Shown here piece by piece: positions 13,663 through 26,563 of a DNA stretch of 64,000 bases. Within the stretch, counting starts at the first letter, position 1, and each line of letters starts with the position of its first letter. The translations under genes and the position numbers were made by a program. The DNA comes from Lingula anatina. Taxonomy: Eukaryota > Brachiopoda > Lingulata > Lingulida > Lingulidae. The stretch covers positions 66,050 to 130,049 of the forward strand of contig NW_019775798.1 of assembly GCF_001039355.2 (NCBI RefSeq), read 5' to 3'. A model generated the notes under the pieces. It ran no database searches, was not told the origin of the DNA, and saw only the letters and a list, made by a program, of their open reading frames with translations.

Positions 13663-16600
13663 AAGTTTAGATCAAAGGCTTATGACGACCCACATCCATA
13701 AATAAGAGAGTACAACTGTTATCATAGATATGCAAACCACTATACTCGGAGCCATACGATTCCATCTAAGAGAAATGCCCAGGTTTTAGCAGAACACTAC
13801 AGACTAAACCAATCTCAGTCGAGGTGACTAGAAATCTAACAGAACCCCACGTAGAATCATTGATTTTCTGTCGGTTCAGGTGAGCTGCCTGCTTTCCAGA
13901 CATTTTCATTATTAAAGCAGGGTCATGATAATTCAGGGAACAGTGGTTACTTTCGCAATATTTCTAGTGACTCAGCCTCCAACCTATTGTCCATATCATA
14001 TAATATTGATGGCGTACTAGTAGTGAATTGTCAGACTAGCCAAGGGTTTCACTGGGGTGAATAGTACAGGGTGTATCACTTGATTTTTAACACCTCACAA
14101 TGAGTTGAAAGGGAATAAGTAAATTAATTAAATGGGAATCATCCAAAGTAACAGTTAATGGAGTTGTCGGCACCGTGTGGCTTCATACGAGACTGGAAAA
14201 CATGCGAGAATCTATGGAAGATGGGGGTAATCTTCTCATTAATAAGTGCAAAACTCACATCACCAAAAGCAACCTACACGTAACATGCAAAACAGAACAG
14301 AAAATAACCAGAAAAATATCAGCTGATTAACTCTGCCAGATTTTATTTGTTGCTGCATTGCAGTAGCTAGTTTGCCATTACCCACTGATATCAAGGGCCC
14401 CTAAATTAGTCTGCAAAGTTTCACTCTGGGCCTTGTGAAATTTTTGTAACAGTGTAATAGCACACCATGTGGCCAGAGAGTACTTTGCCATTATTTCTGA
14501 CCCCACTGTCCTCCAAATCCTAGAAAAATATCTCACTTGATTTTATGCCAGGTCTTGAGGCTTTGGGCTTTCTAGGATGATTGATTCCTATGAATTTGAC
14601 AAAAGATCTCTGTTCTAGCAACTCCATCACTAAGAGTACTGTAGGTGTGGAAACCAACATTTCCTTCAATATGCCTTGGTTCTGCCTAAGTGGAATTTAA
14701 AAATTGATTATTCCAATGGAGATAGCTTAAGTCTGGTATAGGCTCAGGTAAACCTCACCTGCATTATGTATGTACAACAGCTTAGATGTTGATGATACAG
14801 TATTTGATCAAAGAACTGGCTGCATTACCATTGATTCCATGTCCCATTTTATAACTTAGATAGTACTGCTAATATTATATCCAGTTGAATGGCTCATAAT
14901 TATGTTGAGGTGCCCTTGTAATGGATTATCTTAATTGTATGGTTGATGGTTACTACTGTGCTGCTTCTTTTCCAGGTGAGGGCGGCTATGGCTACCTGAA
15001 GGAGCCCCTGTGGTGGCTAGGACTGATTCTTAGTAAGTGATGAATGTGTCTGCCCTGGCATACATTTGGATTTAGTCAGATAGCTGAAAAAAAGGTTGGC
15101 CAAATTGGCATTTCATTCAAACAACTCGATATAAGTAAGCCAGTAAGTGAATGGGTGATAAAATAAACAGATGTATAAAAAATGATTTATTAAAATATTA
15201 AAAAGAAAATAAGTAAAATGATAAGTAAAATGGAATATTCTTCACTTGCTACTTTTTATGTAGCTAATTAGGTAAATAGATAATGAAATTAATATGTGAA
15301 TAAATAGATAAAGAATGTCATTAATGAATGAATAGATAAACTAACCCCTACCTCTATCTTTTATAGAAATGATATGTTATATTTAACAACAGGTTTATTT
15401 ATTTATTTATTATTTTTTACCGTCCTCAGTGGGAACTGGAGAGGCAGCTAACTTCACAGCGTATGCATTTGCTCCTGCTACTCTAGTCACCCCCCTTGGA
15501 GCCCTCAGTGTCCTTGTGGCGTAAGTTGTCACCCATCTCTGGGAACCCTCCTGAATTTGTCACTTGTAAAAGATTGGTTGGAAAAGAAGAAATATCTTTT
15601 TGAAGGATTCATTTATCAGAAAAATGAATAGTGGTAACATTGGTGAAAAAGTATCAATGTATGAAAAAAAAACTTTTTGACTTAAAACTAGTTTTTAGTA
15701 TCCATGTTGAAAAAAACTTTTGACCGAAACTTACTTTTTAGTATCCACCAGACAAGATGGCCTGAATAATTGAAAAAGTTGACAGAATAAACAACTACAA
15801 ACAGAAAGTTCAGCATAAAGCTGTTTATGAATGTCCTAACTATGTACATATAAATCTGTACAAATGAGCTAGCTAAGCAGCATATATACAAAATTACATA
15901 AAACTTCCAGTAAAATTAAGTCAATACATAATATTTCAACTTCTTCTTAGGGCTGTCATGTCTTCGTATTTGCTGAAAGAGCGTCTCAATCTTCTGGGAA
16001 AGATTGGCTGCTTGCAGTGCATTCTGGGATCCACTATTGTAGTCATCCATTCTCCAAAAGAACAGGAAGTTGATAGCATGGAGTCCCTGGCACACAAGCT
16101 TGTAGATCCAGGTGAATAAAGCTGCTGTAGATATAACTTAAGTCTTCTCAGATAGATGGCATTAGTTGCAGACCATAATCTGGTTTTCAAACTGATTTTG
16201 TGTTCAGAAAAATGTAAAATAGATGGAACATGAATTTGTTGTTTATCTTGTATATGCTGAACAGGTCATAAAAATTTATTCAGTATCTTAAATTCTTAAG
16301 CAAAATTATGATAAAACTGTTATCTAAATAAAGATGCTGTTTTTTCCTTTATTTCAGTCTTCATTACGTATGTAGCCATAGTGTTTGTCATCGCTGGGGT
16401 ACTGATATTCTACTATGCTCCAAGACATGGCACCACCAACGTCCTGATCTACATTGTTATCTGCTCAGTGATTGGTTCTTTATCTGTGATGGGCTGCAAG
16501 GCCCTGGGTGTTGCCCTAACAGAGACGTTCAGCGGGAGGAAAAATGAATTCACCAATTGGCTAACATACTTTTTCATATTCACGGTGGCTTTGTTTGTAT

Positions 16601-17067
16601 CAGTACAATTAAACTACTTAAACAAAGCTTTGGATATATTCAACACTGCCGTGGTGACACCTATATACTATGTATTTTTTACCTCATTTACAATTATAGC
16701 ATCTGCCATTTTGTATAAAGAGTGGGGTCACTTGGGCGCCATGGATGCTATGGGAGTAATATGTGGATTCCTGACCATAGTTGCAGGTATATTCCTTCTC
16801 CACGCATTTAAAGACATGCGGGTCTCCCTAGCTAATCTACCCAAAGCCCGAAAGGACCAAACTCCAACTAACGGAGATGCTTCTGACAGTGGTGGCTTTA
16901 TAAATAGACATGAAGGAGATGTCTCAAGAAACCTTCTTAATTCGCGAGATGAATTAGGCAGTGAAGACGAGATGAACTCTACCGAGCACCTCCATACAAC
17001 AGACCATCCTTCATATAAAACATCTAATTATGTTTCAATGGATCATAATAATCCAACAAATGCATAG
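5121..17067 (+). CDS. NIPA2: NIPA2-like magnesium transporter (multi-pass membrane protein)
   Basis: NIPA-family proteins are polytopic Mg2+ transporters of plasma membrane and endosomes. Secure coding exons: 13062-13251, 14976-15032, 15430-15520, 15951-16111, 16358-17067, all with GT/AG borders and matching phase. From the ATG at 13086 the protein is 394 residues (human NIPA2 about 360). Diagnostic stretches are [89 protein letters not shown] and FLLHAFKD, matching NIPA2/NIPAL4 better than NIPA1 or NIPAL2/3. About nine hydrophobic segments are followed by a polar cytosolic tail. The frame stays open upstream of 13086 (NSTLSPSI, with N-glycosylation sequons NST and NGT), so the true start may be the ATG at 5121-5123, the last codon of a 5' exon ending at GTAAGT. 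A strong upstream ATG at 5111 is out of frame. Paralogue choice within the family is tentative. Confidence 0.88.
6981..7193. mobile_element. palindromic MITE-like element, copy 1 (213 bp)
   Basis: The two halves are imperfect reverse complements. Outer ends are GCATTCCCATAGATT and the complement of TCTGGGAATGGGG, with GATCGATC just inside each. It lies in the first NIPA2 intron and is flanked by TTAG on both sides (6977-6980 and 7194-7197), consistent with a 4-bp target duplication. No coding capacity. Confidence 0.7.
7443..7484. repeat. (TTTA)n microsatellite
   Basis: About ten tandem copies of the tetranucleotide in the first NIPA2 intron. Confidence 0.95.
10781..10942 (+). CDS. candidate phase-0 cassette exon of the NIPA2 gene encoding an N-terminal membrane segment
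   Basis: This 162-nt block follows a pyrimidine-rich acceptor (TTTCTTTTCAG) and ends at a GTAAGT donor. It is open in the frame that continues into the next NIPA2 exon (13062) and is symmetrical (phase 0 at both ends), so inclusion adds 54 residues and skipping preserves frame. It encodes a hydrophobic stretch ([19 protein letters not shown]) then a Ser-rich segment with MMSSSASTV. With the 5' exon ending in ATG at 5121-5123 the product would start [10 protein letters not shown]. Alternatively translation may begin at the ATG at 10916 or 10919. I do not recognise this segment from NIPA proteins; it could also be a cryptic or unrelated exon. Confidence 0.45.
10984..11155. mobile_element. short dispersed element with CAGGGG end (hAT-like non-autonomous), copy 1
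   Basis: Starts CAGGGGAGGATTT and contains three spaced copies of GGAAGACGGTCA or GGAAGACTGTCA. A second copy of the same layout is at 48101-48258, where the far end reads GGATCTACCCCT, the complement of the start. The type of end resembles non-autonomous hAT elements, but I see no clear 8-bp flank. No coding capacity. Confidence 0.5.
11046..12240. repeat. near-identical tandem duplication joined by a single N (probable assembly artefact)
   Basis: Bases 11046-11641 and 11643-12240 are almost the same, differing by a poly-T length and a few single bases (for example GCTTACTAG against GCCTACTAG). The only break is one N at 11642. A 1-N gap with the same sequence on both sides is what an assembler leaves when two reads or two alleles are placed end to end instead of overlapped. 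Confidence 0.85.
12818..12847. repeat. (CA)n microsatellite
   Basis: CA repeat with one interruption, about 215 bp upstream of the 13062 acceptor of the NIPA2 gene. Confidence 0.9.
12977..13019. repeat. interrupted (CA)n tract just upstream of a NIPA2 acceptor
   Basis: CA-rich tract with CG, AA and TCTC interruptions, ending 42 bp before the exon at 13062. It occupies the zone where the branch point and splicing regulators bind. Confidence 0.9.
13621..13660. repeat. (CA)20 microsatellite
   Basis: Uninterrupted CA dinucleotide run in the NIPA2 intron after the 13062-13251 exon. Confidence 0.97.
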
Positions 17068-18730
17068 ATTATATGATGGAAGGAAAAGATATCATCTTCA
17101 TTGTCGTCATCATCAGTTACTGTAGTGCCTATTATATAGGAGTGAGCCTTTTCTTGACAATATTGTAAATACTGAGAATTCTTTGAAAATAATGGGACCA
17201 GTGCTTATCTGTGAAAACGAAAGGTTTTATTGTCCAAAACCTTGGGAATAGCTAGGATTTCTCAACGTTTTGCTAGATGTATTTGGTATCAGTTTGATGT
17301 AATTTGGATGTTAATATTGTGATTTAACATACAAGAAGCTATTGTTTGTAGAGATTGATTAATCACTAATTCACAGGCCATATTGACAAAAGAGATAGAC
17401 TTGGATGCTTATGGTGTTTTATAGTGCAAAATGAGACAAATGTGCTGTGTAAGGAAACATTATTTCAGGTTATTTGTGGATAAATGTGAATGTGTCTGCT
17501 GAAACTGCTATTCAGATACTTCCATCCTAGTACATTCTGCTGGATTTTAGATTGTTGGTTTCCACAACAATATTGTTGGCTCGGATGTTTGGAGAGAAAA
17601 GGTTCAGCTCTGTTTATTTTCTCAACAAAATGTGACTTGATGTATACCTAGTTTTACTATATACATAGCCTGAGAAAATGACTATTTTGTGATTGTGTGA
17701 GTAACGAAAGTTATTTTTAATTAAAATCCTCAGAGAAGTGATGTAGAGTAAAGAGATTTAAAAATGTCCTATTTAAGTTTATTCTCAATATTGTAGCTGT
17801 GAGTCCCTATTAATTGAAAAGAATTGTGTGGGTTTGTTTCTGGTTGTGCTTTTTTTCCTTTTTCAAAATAGTCCCATTCCATATAAGAAGTTTAGCTATA
17901 ATATTCAAAATAATTTGAAATTCTGTAGTTTCTTTTATTCATCCAAAAGTTATCCCCTAGATTTATACTGTACAGGGTTATATGAATAAAATCTAAAAAT
18001 CGGTATCATTAAGTTAACGTATCAAGTCATGAGAGTTGTTTAGTCTAAAAAACACCATCATTAAAAGGATGTTATATATTTAATTGGCAAGATATATATT
18101 GATGTTGAAAGGAGAAATGAATGTAGGCAATTTTGTGATTCTTCTGGGCCAGTAGGTGTTGGTAGGATTAAAGAGTTATGATAATATTTTAATTTGTTTT
18201 TAAATGTTGTGAGTGCAATTGTCCTGGTATTCCATCCATCCATATTGGATTCTATTCGATGCATTTCACATTAATTTATTATTGTTGCTCCGGCATTTGA
18301 CAGCCGCTGATCACTCTACTAGGGCTCTCTGCAATTGTTCCAGTTATCTTTAATATGTGAAAGTAGAATTAATGAAAATACTAATATTATTTTAATTTTG
18401 TTTTTAGACCTCAGTAAAAACCTTGTTGTGAGTTTGTGTAGCGAAACCATGGTTCAAAAAAGAAATAGCTCTGCTTAAAGCTTTCTTAATTAATAGAAAA
18501 GTGAAGTTTTAAATTGTCTGTTCACAGAGTTAAAATTGAGATCATCTATGCTGTTAGCTTATAGCCAATCTCATCCCCCTCCACCCCCTCCCCCCTTTTG
18601 TGATACTTAGCTGTCCCTTATTGTTGAAATATCCAATGTTACTGTCAATAAATTATGTGTATATCAGTGTACATGGTTGATATGGTATAAGTGGCTGTTG
18701 ACCAATAAAACTGTTCTTTTTATATGTGAT
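17068..18730 (+). other. 3' UTR of the NIPA2-like gene, with poly(A) signals
   Basis: AT-rich non-coding sequence following the stop codon. AATAAA occurs at 18647-18652 and 18704-18709; the second is followed at once by T-rich and GT-rich sequence, as expected of a cleavage site. The extent of the UTR is inferred from these signals only. Confidence 0.55.
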
Positions 18731-19257
18731 TTCTTTTAACATGTGACAAGATACTTTGCTGCTGAAGTAGTTTAGATACATGTATTTCTTGCTGCCATTA
18801 GCAGTTGGAATGTACTCTGAAAATGGAAAACAATAAGAAAGGTGTAATGAAAGGCAGATGAAGTATTTTAAAGTTTAAATGAAAGTTGAAAGTTAAAATT
18901 AACCAGGTACCTTACCTATGGCATATTAAAAAGATTTTAGAAATTTTGAAGTATCGTCTAACATTAAAACTTTAAGCCTCTAAAAGTATAACAATCACTA
19001 CCATGTTAAAAACCACCAACACCACTGCTAGTACAACCAGAAATATTATTTCACTTAATTTACTTTACATGTTAACTCCATCTATCTATTGTGCCATTGA
19101 AGGCTGGAGCCTAGTTCTCAATTGTGTTAGTTGTGATATGGGTGTTCTCAACACAACCACCATTAGATTGTGTTTTAAGGTTTTTTTAAAAAAGAAATGT
19201 TAACTTTCTGTCCAGCCTTAATATTTGTATATATGGTATACCACACAAATGCCGGTA

Positions 19258-19260
<3 letters not shown>

Positions 19261-19295
<35 letters not shown>
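19261..19295. repeat. (AC)n microsatellite
   Basis: Uninterrupted AC dinucleotide run in intergenic sequence. Confidence 0.95.
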
Positions 19296-19299
<4 letters not shown>

Positions 19300-20888
19300 C
19301 ACATGCAGAAAAAATAAGGAAAAAAATAAATGAAGTGATGGTTAATGTGAGCTGCTAACAAATTACTGGGAAATTAATACTACCAAAATTTAAAGAAAAT
19401 TAACAAATTCACAATAATTAAAACATCTGCAATACAAGTGAAAGAATTGTATTCATTACCACTATTCGTTTTATTTTTTATCAAGTAAAGCAAAGTTCAA
19501 CTTTATGATGTCAAACTGTTCTACCCTGAAGTTTTTTTTTAGATAACTAATTGTATACATTTTTCTTTGTCAAACTTACAAAGAAGCATTTAAAAAGCTC
19601 TTGATTAAGATTTACGTTGCTATTGTTTAGTTGCAATGTTTTGCCATAAATAAGAAAATTAATTACCACATTTTAAATTTGTGGGCAATGTAATGTTTTA
19701 ATTGAGGTGTAAGAATGTACCTCTGCCTTGATTTATTCTAAAAGAAAATAAAATTTATTGAAATAGGAAATATTAACTCTGCACTCATTTATAGGGCAGT
19801 TCAGTTCTTAATCCTTTTGCACTTATTGAAAAGATTCCAAGACTGCATTTCCGAAATATTACAAATGTGTTTTTTTAATGCAACGTTTAATATCCATTTA
19901 ATCATTTGATATGTGACAACCTTACTGTTTTGATAAGGGTTATGGGTTATGCTACTATTAAATGATCAGATGATGTTAAAAAATTCAAATCTCTCCATTT
20001 TTTACCAGATGCACAAGAATTGGCCATAAAACTGATTGATAGATGGAACAAACTCCCACAGACACAGCATAACATTGAGTCATAGAGTAAATATTTTAAT
20101 TCAGGTCTTTGAAATGACTGGAATACCTTACCCCCTCAGGAGGTGAACAACTGGAATGGACGGAAATGGGGATATAGTCCTGATCGAGGGAGTGACAGTG
20201 AGGGGGCGAAAAATACTTTAAGTTGTGCATGCACGCATTCACCCACATGCTGTAACATGCAAACACACATGGGAGGATAATTCAACATATGAACACTAAT
20301 GCACATGCAAACAAACAATTAAGCATGCGCATGCATTTGTGTGCTCACAAAACATACAAAAAATTGTACATACATGCACACAAACGAATGCCCATACACA
20401 TGCATGCACACACAAGGAAAAAAATCACCACGGTGACCATGACCTTATCACAATAGCAGCTAACACCTCACTGTGTTTTTTTACATAATTACAGCAATTA
20501 TTTAAAAACGGCTAATTGTCCATCAAATTACACAGTTTTACGCTGTTGGTGACTGGTGGGCAGACAGTTGTAAACACGCCACCTACAGGGTCAGTCAATA
20601 AGATGCAGTGGTCGGCCTGGTGAGCTGTTTAAGTGTCTCCTCATTCAACCTTTGAGCACAACAAAACTATAAATTACCATTCATGTGGTTACATTTGTGG
20701 TTAGAGAGTGTTTTTCAAGTCGACCAATTTAGTTGTGGGATCAAATGACCTTTTGCCCTTATAGTGACCGTGCAATATTTGAATGAAATAACAGTTAGAT
20801 TGGAAAAATAACTTTTGACGCTGTTGTTAAATCTTGGCCTGCTGACTGTATAATGGTAAAACGGTGACTGACTCTCTGATTTTTATGC

Positions 20889-20929
<41 letters not shown>
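20889..20929. repeat. (AT)n microsatellite
   Basis: About twenty AT dinucleotides followed by a T run, in intergenic sequence. Confidence 0.95.
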
Positions 20930-20930
<1 letters not shown>

Positions 20931-22666
20931 TTTTTTTTCAAACATTTTTTCTTAATTTGTACATGGTATTGAAAAAATTGTTACTTTCTATCGCTCATCA
21001 TAAATTAAGAAAAATATTTATTTCCTAAATCAGCTATCAGGTCATGCCACAGAATAGTGATCATTTGAGTTACATCAGTGACACAAATTTTATACACTTG
21101 GCCAAAAAATCTGGAAAAATCTATTTGGATAATTATAAAATAACCATATGAGCTAAGGTAAATATTTAAGCCAAATATTGATGGATAATGCACCGACGAT
21201 CCGTTAATTTTACATACACTGAAGGTTTTCCCACTCTATGTTACATAGTTTTGTAATGATTGAAAAACAATTTCATGCTTTTGAACTTTTTGAGGTCCAA
21301 GTGTTCTTCACACAATTCTGACTTGCCACATTATCTTCCCTATTTTATGTTATAGTTCTTTCAATATGGAAAGGAAAAAATAAAAATTATTTAAAAGTAA
21401 TGTAAAACAGTTAAGAAAATATTACACAAAATGTGTGCATCACTGACATATTTCAATATATTAAAACTAAAATGTTCACTTTTCTGTGGAATGAAGTGAA
21501 CCATTAAAGTATAGGGGAAAAAACCATTGCAACTCATGTACCAGCATGTATTCTGGCAAACATGCACAGTCTGACAAATATATACAACAAGGTGACACTA
21601 AACTAAACTAAGCTTATAAATATGAGAAATACAGCATGTAGCTTTTTGTTGATAAACAGAACATTGCCCTTAAAGGATAAGTGACTGTAGTTCATAAATA
21701 AGTCGCTTGCTTTTTCTCTCTGGTAGTTTTATTGTCATATAATGGTGAATTGTGCAACATTTATTTGGGATATCAAGATTCAAAATGTGATAGGGCACAA
21801 TAATTTCAATTATTTGTTCAAAAGTTTAGTAGGTGTCAACATCAATAGTTTGTAAATCAAACTCTACTTTGATTGTAGGAGTAAAATAGGGGATAAGTGA
21901 GAGAGCGTGGGTGGATGTTAGCATGTTTCAGCTTGTATAAATCAGATTGTATTACTCTTTTCAAAGTTGATCATGTACACAAGAGGTGCTATGGAGGCGT
22001 TTTGACAAGAAAATTTCATAATGGAGGGCTTTATCTAGAGTTCATCTCTTGCTTGCTGATCATGGACTGGGTGGCAAGGGACAGAATTTAATACAGTAGT
22101 AATTTGTTAACAGATGTTATTTTGTGTTCCTGGTTGAAGGCAAATATATAAAACATGGACTTAATGTAGTTCTTTAAATTACTATTGAATGATATCTTGC
22201 ATGGATACTTTTAAAGGGGAAAATGCCAGCCATACATTATGTCTAAATTAAGTTTGCAAAATTGCATTGTTATATCACTAGGATAGATCAGATATATTGC
22301 TACCAGTGTCCAGCCCTGCTAGCAGGTTTATTTATGTCAAGACTCCCTCAACCTTCTCCGCCCCCACCCCCCAACCCTGAAGGTGGAGTCTTGATCACTC
22401 ACCTTGGGCCAGTCTTTTTATTTAAACAAAGCTGTTGGTGTGAGCAGCTTATGAGCATCCTAGAATCCTACAGCTTTGAGTGATTGACCAGAAACAAGCA
22501 AACAAAAAATAAAGAAATTGAAGTAATGCACTCCCAGATTCATAGAATCTACTGCTGGCAACCACTCTCAGCTTGTGTACCTCTGCTGTCTCCAGCAGTT
22601 TCCAGAATGCTCTGACACTCAGGGTTATCAAGTACACGGTTAACATTAAGTGAGACCTCAACAAAG

Positions 22667-22973
22667 GCCCCATTCCCATAGACACCATCGGTCTAAATAG
22701 ATCCATCCAAATCTGCAGGGACTTGCTGAGTGCAATCAGCTATCCTAAATGACATGCCTCCTCGTTTCCAATGTACTCGTATAATCACCAGCATTTCAGT
22801 GCTCTACTTAACACCAAGAGCCCAGGTATGTTAATGTGTTAAACTGAATGCATTAACTGATTATGAGTACATTGGAAACAAGGTGTGTCATTCGGGTAAG
22901 CTGATTGCACTCAGCGAGTTACCACAGAGTTGGATCGATCTACATAGACTGTTGGTTTCTATGAGAATGGGGT
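22667..22973. mobile_element. palindromic MITE-like element, copy 2 (about 307 bp)
   Basis: Left end GGCCCCATTCCCATAGA matches the complement of the right end (GAGAATGGGGTC). The inner arms share CTGAGTGCAATCAGC and TTTCCAATGTACTC in inverted orientation. The outer ends match those of copy 1 at 6981. No matching 4-bp flank is seen, so this copy may be older. Confidence 0.68.
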
Positions 22974-25900
22974 CTAGGTAACAGCTATCCTTTCTGATCC
23001 AAATAAGCCAATTTTTACAAAAAACAAGATAAACAAATACATGACCAGAAAATGTACAGGACTTCCTGCATAATATTCCAATTCAGTTTTCAAAATGTCC
23101 TAAAATAATGATGATAACAATGAAAAATGACAGTTGTTTATAAGCTAAACAAATCGCCCAGATTATATGGAATGATTTACTTACAGCAGCGGAAGACAGG
23201 AGGGGAGGGCATGGCTTCCTTGTGGTCATTTTTTAAGTTGGACAGGCCGGAGAGGGACCAGTGTGAGCAATGACAGCAATGCCTGGTACAATTTTAACTC
23301 GACATTTAAAAGAGTGGTCTTTTTATGTTCCATAGCCTCAAGGCTTTCACCCCTTCAGCTTTGTTTTATGACCAGTTTTGAGAGAGGAAAACTACATTAG
23401 TTTTATGTTTTGCTGGCCATGAACTTAATAAAAAACTTTGTCCCAAATACTCAGAATCAAGTTGGATTATTTTAAATGATAGGGGCAGTATGCATGGTAA
23501 CATAAGAAAAATCAAATTATGTGCATATGTAACATGCTCTGCCATTATCTTCAAAGGGCATAGTGTACATACTGTTTGCATATAGTTTGTAAAGGAGCAT
23601 GGAGAAAATAGTTATATTCTATAGAAAATGATCAGATTTATAATTTATAAGCCATTCATTATAGGCTGTAAAATGGATTACCATAGTACCCTTTTTGTCA
23701 GACAAAAACAAACAAGTTTTTTTTTGTACACAATACATACAAAAGAAGTAACATTTATTTCTGCTGAAGGCTTTTGGCTTACCATTTTGCCTGCACGAAT
23801 TACAAAATGTATAATAGCAGTGAAGACCATTAAGCAATAATACAAACATTTCACAAAATCAACAACTTAATGGTTTTTTAATAATAATAAGTTCCACAAC
23901 TGTACACATATTTAAACACCTGTTTAACAAAGTGCCTTTCAATGTTTCCGTCTTAATAGGTTACAATTATTTTGATAAAATTCAAAATAATCACCTTAAA
24001 CATTTCCACTTTTCTTTCATGCCGTGCCTAGGTGTGGCATCCTAAAGCTGTGAACATGGCAATCAAACACCACTCCACTTCCAAAAAATTTTCATAAGAC
24101 ACACTTTTAAAGCTTTCACATTGCAGCTCACTATAATATTTCCTTTTTATTTATGTACAAATTCCAGCATTGAATCTACACTGCAGTTTAACTTGACCAA
24201 ATATCTCTTTACAACACAACATTGAACAAGTCTCCAAGAGTCTTGTCAATAAATTAAGATATTTTAATAATGCTATTACATGCCCTTCATATCTTAAATA
24301 TATGCTACATGGGGAAGTTGGGAGACCAGGGAGCGGTCACTTGTAGAACAATGATTTCTGTTTACCCATATATAAACTGATACTGTACAAATCCAAAATT
24401 GTGACAAATTCAAATGAGCATAATGAGACAACCCAAACTTGCTGCCATCTCATCCATCATATCTAAGTCATTGTTTTTTTAAATATAATTATTTACATAT
24501 ATACAATTCTAAAACAAAACTACACTGAAAGTTTCCATCATTGCTAAATTTAAACAAGAATTTCTTGGATTTAAATATCTGTAGCTTGAAAAACCATGGC
24601 ACTGGGAAAATGGCTATCCTTGGATCAAGAGTTGAAATTTAATCAAGACTTTAAATCTTCGCAATAACTGGTATTCATTTACATCAAATCATTGGTCTTA
24701 ATCTTGTGCCATGAAAGAAAAAATAAGTATTGTCCCTTAACCCTCTGATCTTTTTCTACACTACTGAACAAGCCATCTCAAGGCATTCTTTTTACTTAAA
24801 ACAAAATGTTATAGAAATATTAAAGCAATCAATTCAATCCTTGAATCATTAAAAGCAGTGCTTTACAAACCAACTACACCGGTTAGTTTCATCCCTATTT
24901 AATGAAATTTCACTGGGTTTTATTCATGTAAGATTATCCACCGGTTTAACATCTGTTTTTCCTGAGGAACAAGAATGATTATAATTGATTTGAACACCTG
25001 AGTAGTAATTACCTACAAAATGTGTGAAAGATGTGATCAACACACAACAAAAACATAAGCTCAAGTAATGTTTCATTGAAATTTGATTGAGGGTAGTGAA
25101 GGTTTTGAATTAATAGCATAATATTTCATTGTGGGATCTAGTCACAGTTTATGCTGCCTATCTGTCGGCTTAACAAAAAAAAAGTGAGCGACAACCCAAA
25201 TCAAAACCATGATAATGACTTGATCATTTCAACAGGTAAGACTGTGAATTTTACAGATACTGAATTTTTTAAAGTAATAACTTCTTAAAATTAAAACAAT
25301 CCTATTGTGTGATGGCAATATGATTGCAAGGGAGACTACTTAATAGCTAAATTCTATAGTTAAAGCACCAAAATGCTGCAAAGAAATGTTTTTTAATGAT
25401 TCCAAAATTATGTCTGAAAAATTGATAGTTTTTCCGGTTGAAATGATCAATCCATTACCACATAATTAACACTCTGGCATCAGAACTTGTGCAAATATCA
25501 ATTAGTTGTTACAAACTTGTAACATGGCAATAAAAATTACAACAGATGTGGATATGCGAAGCATCTATCTCTCATCAGACAATATCAAAATTCCATCAAA
25601 AACAGCATGTCTATAAAGTAATGGGTTAATAGTCCCAAGCTCAGTGTTGCCATTTCACTTGCATTGTTGTGTAGTGCCATGGGCATGTATACAAAGCTTT
25701 ACACTGAGCACATTAGCCACCAAGTTGCACAAAGGCAAGTTAGCTGGTTTACATGATACACTTACGTTAAAACAAAATATATCAATTAAAAAGAGCTTGA
25801 CTTAATTAGGGACCTTGACTCCAAGTAATTGGTTATAAGATGTCATTAGTTTCTCTCATTTCTGTTACAGGTGTCTACACATTTCTGAAACAGTTGATGG

Positions 25901-26563
25901 CTGGCCTTGCTTTTGGACTGAACTTATAGACATTAAGTTTTCATGAACTGTGCCTTGGATATTTAATTTTTCATGATCTACCCAAAAGTTACTTATTAAA
26001 GAAACAGCATTATTTGGTGTATATTTTTGTAAAGCTTTTCAGTAGCTTGGCTTCAAACTTATCTGGTTTAATGTACAATAATCACTGAAATGATGCTTTT
26101 CTGCTTCAATATTGAATTTATGTACAATTTTTCAGAGAATAAAATATAATGACAAAGCTACACTTATAAACATGTTACCATTAAGATATAATTTTTTTTC
26201 AAAAGAAAAAAACTAAATTAACAAAAAATATATATTATGATGGACAGACAGATGAAAACAATAAAACAGGTCAAAATATCTATATTTCACTAGATATATA
26301 AATCTAATATTGGCCTGGGGGGTGGGAGATTTCATTACTACTACACTTTCCTGGTCTGCATCATTCTCTTTGCAATGCTGATACATTTATATACATGTAT
26401 GTTTACATTTATATATACGTAATATATTACTCTGAGGCAACCATTATGATGCTACTGATAATGCAAATATTAATCATAATAATATTAATTATAATATAAA
26501 CAATTCACAGAATATTCAGAGTCAGAATTCTTGAAATTGCACAGTCTTTACGTTGGATAACCA

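Larger units (their letters stand above)
18731..26563. other. intergenic stretch and probable 3' UTR of TFAP4; no gene seen
   Basis: No reading frame here has splice borders or recognisable protein similarity. It holds a CA repeat (19261-19295), an AT repeat (20889-20929), one palindromic element (22667-22973) and AT-rich unique sequence. The part next to 26563 should contain the TFAP4 3' UTR on the minus strand; TTTATT at 24917-24922 (AATAAA in minus sense) is one possible distal signal, but I cannot set its end. Confidence 0.5.

Noticed and set aside
22449-22706. 85-residue minus-strand frame
   Set aside because: Runs into the left arm of the palindromic element at 22667 and has no recognisable protein features.
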